Assembly (NCBI GenBank): GCA_016296235.1
Contig: JAEDJR010000045.1
Coordinates: forward strand, 1 to 11,758
Reading direction: 5' to 3'
DNA: 11,758 bases
Origin: Oscillospiraceae bacterium
Lineage (GTDB): Bacteria; Bacillota; Clostridia; Oscillospirales; Oscillospiraceae
Position numbers and translations under genes: made by a program. The notes under the pieces are model-generated. The model ran no database searches. It was given only the letters and a program-made list of their open reading frames with translations, and had not been told where the DNA came from. This document shows, piece after piece, positions 6,270 to 11,758 of this stretch. Within the stretch, counting starts at the first letter, position 1, and the number at the start of each line of letters is the position of its first letter.

Positions 6270-7322
6270 GTGAGACAGCGGCTGTTCAAGTATATATTTT
6301 TGTCATCCATGGCGGTGTTTCTGGTCAGCCTGACGGTGCTGGCGGTGCTGCTGGCTGTCAGCGGTCTGGGCCTGGATTTTCTGGAGCTGTTTACGCCGCT
6401 GCTGCTGGCGTCGGTGCTGGCCCTGGCGCTGTCGGCGGTGCTGGCGTCCCGGATTTCCCGGGCCGTGACGGAGCCCCTGGACAAAATCGATTTCACCCGG
6501 CCCGATGAGCGGGATGTGGAGGAGGAGATCAAGCCCCTGGTGCGCCGCCTCAACGACCAGAACCGGCAGATCCGCAGCCAGATGGAGGCCCTGGCCCGGG
6601 AGCATGAAAGCCAGGACAAAATGCGGCGGGAATTCACCGCCAACGTGTCCCACGAGCTGAAAACGCCCCTGACCTCCATCTCCGGCTTTGCCGAGCTCAT
6701 GCGGGACGGCCTGGTTCGTCCGGAGGATGTCCAGCGCTTTGCCGGAAAGATCTATGACGAGGCCCAGCGGCTTATCAGCCTGGTGGGGGATATCATCCGC
6801 CTGTCCCGGCTGGAGGACAACGCCGTGCCCCTGAAGCCGGAGCCGGTCTCCCTGCGCCAGACGGCGGAGCGGGTGCGACAGCAGCTGGAGCAGGCGGCCC
6901 AGAAGCAGGAAATCCGGCTTCTGGTGGAGGGCGGCGAGGGCTGGATTACCTCCTCCTCTCAGGTGACGGAGGAAATCCTTTATAACCTGTGCGACAATGC
7001 GGTAAAATATAACCGTCCCGGCGGAACCGTGCGGATCTGTGTTGCGGAGGAGGACAGCGCCGTCCGCGTCACCGTGGCGGACACGGGAATCGGCATTCCC
7101 CGGGAGGAGCTGTCCCGGATCTTCGAGCGGTTTTACCGGGTGGACAAGAGCCATTCCCGGGAAATGGGCGGCACCGGCCTGGGCCTGAGCATCGTCAAGC
7201 ACGGCGCGGCCAGTCTGGGGGCGGACATCCAGGTGGAGAGCACCCTGGGCAGGGGAACGTCCATTTCTGTGACCTTCCCCAAGAACCGGAAGGAATGGCA
7301 GAACGGGGAGGAACCGGCATGA
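6270..7322 (+). CDS. PhoR-like two-component sensor histidine kinase
   Basis: This 350-residue membrane protein should autophosphorylate on His and pass the phosphate to a response regulator. Two hydrophobic segments (about 8-30 and 41-60) are separated by only about ten residues, so there is no real extracellular sensor domain. A short linker with coiled-coil character (about 65-115) leads to the HisKA domain with FTANVSHELKTPL (phospho-acceptor His128). The HATPase domain shows the N box YNLCDNAVKY (238-247), the G1 box DTGIGI (271-276), the F box IFERFYRVD (284-292) and the G2 box GGTGLGLSIVKHG (300-312). I see no PAS domain, although full-length PhoR proteins usually have one. The GTG start at 6270 is supported by AAGGGGAG (6256-6263) 6 nt upstream. 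The Pho box ahead and the phosphate transporters behind support a phosphate-sensing role. The cognate response regulator is not adjacent. Confidence 0.9.
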   Translation: MRQRLFKYIFLSSMAVFLVSLTVLAVLLAVSGLGLDFLELFTPLLLASVLALALSAVLASRISRAVTEPLDKIDFTRPDERDVEEEIKPLVRRLNDQNRQIRSQMEALAREHESQDKMRREFTANVSHELKTPLTSISGFAELMRDGLVRPEDVQRFAGKIYDEAQRLISLVGDIIRLSRLEDNAVPLKPEPVSLRQTAERVRQQLEQAAQKQEIRLLVEGGEGWITSSSQVTEEILYNLCDNAVKYNRPGGTVRICVAEEDSAVRVTVADTGIGIPREELSRIFERFYRVDKSHSREMGGTGLGLSIVKHGAASLGADIQVESTLGRGTSISVTFPKNRKEWQNGEEPA

Positions 7323-7978
7323 TTACCTTTGAAGCGCTGAAGAAAAACGAAGAGATCCGCACCTATATCGCCATGGCGGACCGCTCTCTGGCGGCTCTGG
7401 GCTATACGGAGCACAGCTTCGCCCATGTGACCAAGGTGGCGGAGACGGCGGGATATATTCTGGAAACCATGGGCCGGACGGCCCATGAGGTGGAGCTGGT
7501 GAAAATCGCCGGCTTCCTCCACGACATCGGCAACCTGGTCAACCGGGTGGATCACTCCCAGTCCGGCGCCGTGATGGCCTTCCAGCTGCTGCGGGGCATG
7601 GACATCACGCCGGAGGATCTGGCCACCGTGGTCACCGCCATCGGCAACCACGACGAGGGCACCGGCGTGCCGGTGGACGATCTTTCGGCGGCCCTGATCC
7701 TGGCGGATAAATCCGACGTCCGCCGCAGCCGGGTCCGCAACCGGGACAAGGCGGCCTTCGATATCCACGACCGGGTGAACTACTCGGTCAAGCAGGCCGT
7801 CCTGAAGATCAACGAGGAACACACCAACATCAAGCTGAAAATGCACATTGACACCAAATACTGCTCCATTATGGACTATTTTGAGATTTTCTTGACCCGC
7901 ATGAACCTGTGCCGGCAGGCGGCCCGGAAGCTGGGCCTGGAGTTCAAGCTGATTATCAACGAGCAGACCCTGCTGTAA
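7319..7978 (+). CDS. HD-domain phosphohydrolase-like protein
   Basis: This 219-residue predicted cytosolic protein belongs to the HD superfamily of metal-dependent phosphohydrolases. Candidate metal ligands are His36 (HSFAHV), His68-Asp69 in GFLHDIGN, His79 (DHSQSGA), His101 (GNHDEGTG) and Asp120 (ILADKSD), giving the H...HD...H...H...D layout. There is no synthetase domain, signal peptide or membrane segment. The substrate is unknown: a nucleotide or a cyclic or polyphosphorylated nucleotide is possible, but the sequence does not say. The start at 7319 was chosen because its ATG overlaps the kinase stop (ATGA) and GGGGAGG (7305-7311) sits 7 nt upstream; an in-frame ATG at 7295 lies inside the kinase gene with no better site. 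The overlap suggests translational coupling to the kinase. The transporter gene starts 36 bp later. Confidence 0.85.
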   Translation: MITFEALKKNEEIRTYIAMADRSLAALGYTEHSFAHVTKVAETAGYILETMGRTAHEVELVKIAGFLHDIGNLVNRVDHSQSGAVMAFQLLRGMDITPEDLATVVTAIGNHDEGTGVPVDDLSAALILADKSDVRRSRVRNRDKAAFDIHDRVNYSVKQAVLKINEEHTNIKLKMHIDTKYCSIMDYFEIFLTRMNLCRQAARKLGLEFKLIINEQTLL

Positions 7979-8014
7979 TCCGTCTCCGAGCAAGAAAGAG
8001 AGTGTGTAGCTCCT

Positions 8015-9769
8015 ATGAATCTGTTTTCCATGCTCCATTTGCTCTGCGGCCTGGGCTTTTTCCTCTTCGGCATGCAGATTATGAGCGACAACCTGGAGCG
8101 CCTGGCCGGCGGCAAGCTGGAGGTGGCGCTGAAAAAGGTGACGGCCAGCCCGGTCATCAGTATGTGCCTGGGCGCCATCATCACCATCGCCATGCAGTCC
8201 TCCTCGGCCTGCACGGTCATGCTGGTGGGCCTGGTCAACTCCGGCATCATGCACTTCAGTCAGACCATCCACGTCATCTTCGGCGCCAACATCGGCACCA
8301 CCCTGACAGCGTGGCTCCTGAGCCTGGCCGGCATCGAAAGCGACAACCTTTTTATTCAGATGCTGAAGCCGGAGAACTTCTCGCCCATCCTGGCTGTGGT
8401 GGGCGTGTTCATGCGGATGCTGTGCAAGAAGGACCGCAACAAATCCATCGGCTATATCCTGGTGGGCTTCGCCGTGCTGATGATCGGCATGGACTTCATG
8501 TCCGACGCCGTCAGCCCCCTGGCCGACCTGCCGGAGTTCGGCGCGCTGCTGGTGAAGTTCACCAACCCCCTGCTGGGCATTCTGGTGGGCACCCTGTTCA
8601 CGGCGCTGATCCAGTCCTCCGCCGCCTCCGTCGGTATCCTCCAGGCCCTGTCCCTGACCGGCTCCGTCACCTGGGGCATGGCCATTCCCATCGTCATGGG
8701 CCAGAACATCGGCACCTGCATCACGGCCATCATGTCCTGCATCGGCACCAACGCCAATGCCAAGCGCGTGGCTGTCATGCACACCCTGGTCAAGGTCATC
8801 GGCACCCTGCTGCTGCTGCCTTTGTATCTGGTGTGCAACGCGGTGTTCCGCTTTGCCTTCCATAACGCGCCGGTGGACGCCTTCGGCATCGCGCTGATCC
8901 ACACCCTGTTCAACCTGCTGACCACGGCGCTGCTCATGCCCTTCAGCCGGTATCTCATCCGGCTCATCGAGCGGCTGCTGCCCGACCGGTCCGCGGCGGC
9001 CAGCCGGCAGGACCGCATCGGACGGCTGGACGAGCGTCTGCTCCACGCGCCCTCCGTGGCGGTGCAGGAGTGCGGCAACTACACCACCCAGATGTGCCGG
9101 GAGGCCCGGGCCACCCTGGAGCAGGCCATGGGCCTGCTGGACCGCTATGACGAGGGCCGGGCCCAGGCGGTGGTGGAGCAGGAGGATGACATCGACCTGT
9201 ACGAGGACCGGCTGGGCACCTTCCTGGTGCAGCTGTCGGCTCAGGCCCTGTCCCGCAGGGACAGCCACAGCGTGTCCCTGATGCTCCACACCATCGGCGA
9301 TTTTGAACGCCTGGGCGACCACGCCGTGAACATCAAGGAGGTGGCCCGGGAGATCCATGAAAAGGGCCTGTCCTTCTCGGCCGAGGGCAAGGAAGAGGTG
9401 GATGTGCTGACCCGGGCCATCGGGGAAATCCTGCAGCTGACCCAGGACGCCTTTGTTAACGGCGATCTGGAGCTGGCCCGCCGGGTGGAGCCTCTGGAGC
9501 AGGTGGTGGATAAGCTCATCGCCAAGACCAAGGATCACCACATCGCACGCCTGCAGCGCGGGGTCTGCACCATCGAAATGGGCTTTATTCTGGCGGATCT
9601 GCTGAACAACTACGAGCGTGTTTCCGACCACTGCTCCAACATCGCCGTGGCCCTCATCGAGGTGGATCACAACAGCTTCGACACCCACCGGTACCTCAAC
9701 GACGTGAAATACGGCAGCGAAACCTTTGCCGCCGCCTTCGAGGCTTTTGCCGAGAAATATCAGCTCTGA
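8015..9769 (+). CDS. Na+/phosphate cotransporter with C-terminal PhoU-like domain (paralogue 1)
   Basis: This 584-residue inner-membrane protein of the Na/Pi-cotransporter family (NptA/YjbB type) is expected to move inorganic phosphate with sodium. The membrane part (about 1-320) contains the two inverted family repeats: MQSSSACTVML (60-70) with GANIGTT (90-96), and IQSSAASVGILQA (199-211) with GQNIGT (229-234). The tail (about 335-584) is helical and PhoU-like, with the metal-site motifs ERLGDHAVNI (431-440) and ERVSDHCSNI (534-543). PhoU-type tails are linked to control of phosphate uptake. The ATG at 8015 gives an N-terminus that aligns with paralogue 2, but the ribosome binding site is weak (a purine run AAGAAAGAGAG around 7992-8002, about 12 nt away), so translation may be modest or coupled. 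It follows the HD gene and precedes its paralogue by 21 nt. Confidence 0.93.
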   Translation: MNLFSMLHLLCGLGFFLFGMQIMSDNLERLAGGKLEVALKKVTASPVISMCLGAIITIAMQSSSACTVMLVGLVNSGIMHFSQTIHVIFGANIGTTLTAWLLSLAGIESDNLFIQMLKPENFSPILAVVGVFMRMLCKKDRNKSIGYILVGFAVLMIGMDFMSDAVSPLADLPEFGALLVKFTNPLLGILVGTLFTALIQSSAASVGILQALSLTGSVTWGMAIPIVMGQNIGTCITAIMSCIGTNANAKRVAVMHTLVKVIGTLLLLPLYLVCNAVFRFAFHNAPVDAFGIALIHTLFNLLTTALLMPFSRYLIRLIERLLPDRSAAASRQDRIGRLDERLLHAPSVAVQECGNYTTQMCREARATLEQAMGLLDRYDEGRAQAVVEQEDDIDLYEDRLGTFLVQLSAQALSRRDSHSVSLMLHTIGDFERLGDHAVNIKEVAREIHEKGLSFSAEGKEEVDVLTRAIGEILQLTQDAFVNGDLELARRVEPLEQVVDKLIAKTKDHHIARLQRGVCTIEMGFILADLLNNYERVSDHCSNIAVALIEVDHNSFDTHRYLNDVKYGSETFAAAFEAFAEKYQL

Positions 9770-9790
9770 ATGTGACAGGAGATACACACC

Positions 9791-11548
9791 ATGGATTTTT
9801 TCAATTTGCTGAGCCTGTGCTGCGGCCTGGCCTTCTTCCTCTTCGGTATGCAGACAATGAGCCACAACCTGGAACGGCTGGCCGGCGGCAGGCTGGAGGG
9901 CACGCTGAAAAAGATGACCTCCAACCCCGTTGTCAGCGCGGCGCTGGGCGCCATGATTACCATCGCCATGCAGTCCTCCTCGGCCTGTACGGTCATGCTG
10001 GTGGGCCTGGTCAACTCCGGAATCATGCATTTCTCCCAGACCCTCAACGTAATCTTCGGCGCCAATATCGGCACCACCCTGACGGCGTGGCTGCTGAGCC
10101 TCTCCGGCATTGAAAGCGACAATTTCTTCCTGCAGATGCTGAAGCCCGTGAATTTCTCCCCCATCCTGGCCGTCATCGGCGTGTTTATGACCATGCTGGC
10201 CAAGAAGGAGCGGAATAAATCCATCGGCAACATCCTGGTGGGCTTCGCCGTGCTGATGATCGGCATGGACTTCATGTCCGACGCCGTCAGCCCGCTGGCG
10301 GATCTGCCGGAGTTCGGGGCGCTGATGGTCAAGTTCACCAATCCCGCCGTGGGCGTCCTGGTCGGCGCCCTGTTTACGGCGCTGATTCAGTCCTCCGCCG
10401 CCTCCGTGGGTATTCTCCAGGCTCTGGCCATGACCGGCTCCATCACCTATGCAATGGCCATTCCCATCATCATGGGCCAGAACATCGGCACCTGTATCAC
10501 GGCCGTGATCTCCTGCATTGGCGCCAACACCGGCGCCAAGCGCGTGGCCGTCATGCACACCCTCATCAACCTGCTGGGTACGGTCATTATCCTGCCGGCC
10601 TACCTGTTGCTGAACCTGTTTTTCCGCTTTCCCTTCTCCAATGCGCCCATCGACGCCTTTGGCATTGCCCTGTGCCATACGCTGTTCAATCTGCTGGCGA
10701 CGCTGCTGCTGATGCCCAACGGCAAGCTGATTATCAAGCTCACCGAATGGCTCACCAAGGAGAAGACAGCGGTCCGGACCGCCGAAAAGAAAGAGGTCTG
10801 CGTCCTGGACGACCGTCTGCTCCGGTCTCCCTCCGTGGCGGTGCAGGAGAGCGCCAACTACACCACCGAGATGTGCGTCACCACCCGGGACACCCTGAAA
10901 AAAGCCATGGCCCTGCTGATTCACTATGACGAGGACATGGCTCGGGAGGTAACGGATCTGGAGGACACGGTGGATCTGTACGAGGACCGGCTGGGCACCT
11001 TCCTGGTAAAGCTGTCCGCCCGGGCTCTGTCCCGCACCGACAGCCATTCCGTGTCTCTGATGCTCCACACCATCGGCGATCTGGAACGGCTCAGCGACCA
11101 CGCCGTGAACATCAAGGAAGTGGCCCGGGAGATGCACGACAAGGGCCTGACCTTCTCCGAAAGCGCCCGGCAGGAGCTGGACGTGCTCACGGGCGCCATT
11201 GAGGAAATCCTGAAGCTGACCCGGGACGCCTTCGTGAACCGCGATCTGAGCCTGGCTTCCCAGGTAGAGCCTCTGGAACAGGTGGTGGACAAGCTCATCG
11301 CCAAAATCAAGGATCACCACATCGAGCGCCTGCAGCGCGGTGAATGCACCATTGAGCTGGGCTTTATCCTCTCCGATCTGCTGAATAACTACCAGCGCAT
11401 CTCCGACCACTGCTCCAATATCGCCGTGGCTCTCATCGAGGTGGAGCACAACAGCTTCGATACCCACCAGTACCTCAACGACGTGAAATACGGCAGCGCC
11501 GCCTTTGCCGCCGCCTTTGAGAGCTTCTCCAGCAAATATGCGCTGTAA
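9791..11548 (+). CDS. Na+/phosphate cotransporter with C-terminal PhoU-like domain (paralogue 2)
   Basis: This 585-residue membrane protein is a tandem copy of the preceding gene: by my count 79 of the first 100 aligned residues are identical, and the two align almost without gaps. It keeps both QSS motifs (QSSSACTV at 61-68 and QSSAASVG at about 200-207), GANIGTT, GQNIGT, and the PhoU-like ERLSDHAVNI and QRISDHCSNI motifs. The copies differ most in the linker between the membrane domain and the PhoU-like tail (about 320-340), which is basic and lysine-rich here (LTKEKTAVRTAEKKE). The start is supported by AGGAGA (9777-9782), 8 nt upstream, a clearly better site than that of paralogue 1. It is the last gene of the operon, followed by two hairpins. 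Confidence 0.93.
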   Translation: MDFFNLLSLCCGLAFFLFGMQTMSHNLERLAGGRLEGTLKKMTSNPVVSAALGAMITIAMQSSSACTVMLVGLVNSGIMHFSQTLNVIFGANIGTTLTAWLLSLSGIESDNFFLQMLKPVNFSPILAVIGVFMTMLAKKERNKSIGNILVGFAVLMIGMDFMSDAVSPLADLPEFGALMVKFTNPAVGVLVGALFTALIQSSAASVGILQALAMTGSITYAMAIPIIMGQNIGTCITAVISCIGANTGAKRVAVMHTLINLLGTVIILPAYLLLNLFFRFPFSNAPIDAFGIALCHTLFNLLATLLLMPNGKLIIKLTEWLTKEKTAVRTAEKKEVCVLDDRLLRSPSVAVQESANYTTEMCVTTRDTLKKAMALLIHYDEDMAREVTDLEDTVDLYEDRLGTFLVKLSARALSRTDSHSVSLMLHTIGDLERLSDHAVNIKEVAREMHDKGLTFSESARQELDVLTGAIEEILKLTRDAFVNRDLSLASQVEPLEQVVDKLIAKIKDHHIERLQRGECTIELGFILSDLLNNYQRISDHCSNIAVALIEVEHNSFDTHQYLNDVKYGSAAFAAAFESFSSKYAL

Positions 11549-11570
11549 CGGCTCCATCACAGAACGATAC

Positions 11571-11600
11571 AGGGCCTGTTGCAAATCAGCAACAGGCCCT
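11571..11600 (+). terminator. Perfect hairpin after the phosphate operon
   Basis: AGGGCCTGTTGC pairs perfectly with GCAACAGGCCCT (12 bp, loop AAATCA), starting 22 bp after the last stop codon. There is no U-tract behind it, so alone it would be a poor intrinsic terminator. It may protect the mRNA 3' end or work together with the next hairpin. Confidence 0.55.
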
Positions 11601-11602
11601 TC

Positions 11603-11648
11603 AGACTGTCGAAAAAGCCCAGCGCTAGCTGGACTTTTTCGACAGTCT
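11603..11648. terminator. Long, bidirectional intrinsic terminator
   Basis: A 21-bp stem with one mismatch (AGACTGTCGAAAAAG + CCCAGC against GCTGG + ACTTTTTCGACAGTCT) encloses a GCTA loop. The CCAGC/GCTGG core followed by CTTTTT gives a terminator on the plus strand, and the mirrored AAAAAG gives the same on the minus strand. It closes the phosphate operon and could insulate it from whatever lies to the right. Confidence 0.8.
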
Positions 11649-11650
11649 GC

Positions 11651-11682
11651 GGCGGGGGCAAGCCCCCGCCCTACGGTGTTTT
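11651..11682 (-). repeat. GC-rich palindromic repeat, copy 2
   Basis: This unit is the exact reverse complement of 4024-4055 (32 of 32 bases by my alignment). Similarity continues a little further with a one-base indel (GGTTCA next to the A-run in both). It abuts the terminator at 11603-11648. Confidence 0.75.
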
Positions 11683-11690
11683 CTGAACCA

Positions 11691-11758
11691 CGCCGTAGGG
11701 GCGGCCCGATGTGGCCGCCCGTGTGCAGGCACCGGAAATCCCCGGGCGGCCACGCCGG
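11691..11758. repeat. Palindromic repeat cluster at window edge, possibly incomplete
   Basis: CGCCGTAGGGGCGG resembles the start of the other repeat (ACCGTAGGGCGGGG) in the opposite orientation to its neighbour. GGGCGGCC (11699-11706) pairs with GGCCGCCC (11713-11720). Alternatively GTGGCCGCCCG (11711-11721) pairs with CGGGCGGCCAC (11743-11753). These look like related repeat units placed head to head, and the cluster may continue past the window. No gene is seen from 11549 to the end. Confidence 0.55.

Noticed and set aside
5842..6273. Plus-strand frame ending at the kinase start, with GGAGGT before a TTG at 6085
   Set aside because: It crosses the T-box leader in antisense, the promoter at 6098 and the terminator at 6136-6170. 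A short leader peptide from TTG 6085 is not supported by composition or by a promoter upstream of it.
7295..7318. Earlier start for the HD protein (ATG at 7295)
   Set aside because: It adds eight residues (MAERGGTG) inside the kinase gene. The ATG at 7319 has GGGGAGG at ideal distance and the typical ATGA overlap.
7133..11584. Minus-strand open frame of 1483 codons opposite the phosphate operon
   Set aside because: It runs antisense to four genes with clear families, has a low-complexity His/Gly/Gln/Asp-rich translation, and its apparent internal repeat simply mirrors the tandem transporter duplication. It is a product of GC-rich codon use.

Overview
The window looks like chromosomal DNA from a GC-rich member of the Clostridia, probably an Oscillospirales-type gut bacterium. 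This is inferred from a T-box riboswitch (largely a Firmicutes device), a type III glutamine synthetase, a clostridial-style asparagine synthetase, Na+/phosphate cotransporters carrying PhoU-like tails, strong GGAGG-type ribosome binding sites, and short GC-rich palindromic repeats. No database search was possible, so genus and species are not assigned.

The left half (1-5977) is read on the minus strand, in the order asnB (asparagine synthetase) - glnN (type III glutamine synthetase) - pyrG (CTP synthase, cut by the window edge). The three enzymes share glutamine: GlnN makes it, AsnB and PyrG spend its amide nitrogen. asnB is preceded by a near-consensus promoter and a leader of about 310 nt that I read as an asparagine T-box riboswitch with an AAC specifier. 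The 3' arm of its terminator carries the asnB Shine-Dalgarno sequence, and its U-tract abuts the start codon. A 225-bp MITE-like element flanked by an 8-bp direct repeat sits between glnN and pyrG. Removing it would leave only 30 nt between the two genes. A palindromic repeat sits between asnB and glnN.

The divergent intergenic region (5978-6269) holds the asnB promoter, a plus-strand sigma-A-like promoter that runs straight into an intrinsic terminator, and a two-repeat Pho box about 70 bp before the next gene.

The right half (6270-11548) is a plus-strand cluster: a short PhoR-like sensor histidine kinase, an HD-domain hydrolase that overlaps it by 4 nt, and two tandem paralogous Na+/phosphate cotransporters with PhoU-like C-termini. 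Together with the Pho box this suggests a phosphate-uptake and phosphate-signalling operon. No response regulator lies beside the kinase. The operon is followed by two hairpins (one a good bidirectional terminator) and a cluster of palindromic repeats, one of which is an exact inverted copy of the repeat between asnB and glnN.

The very long open frames antisense to these genes, including one of more than 4 kb opposite the phosphate operon, are GC-rich shadows and are not annotated.
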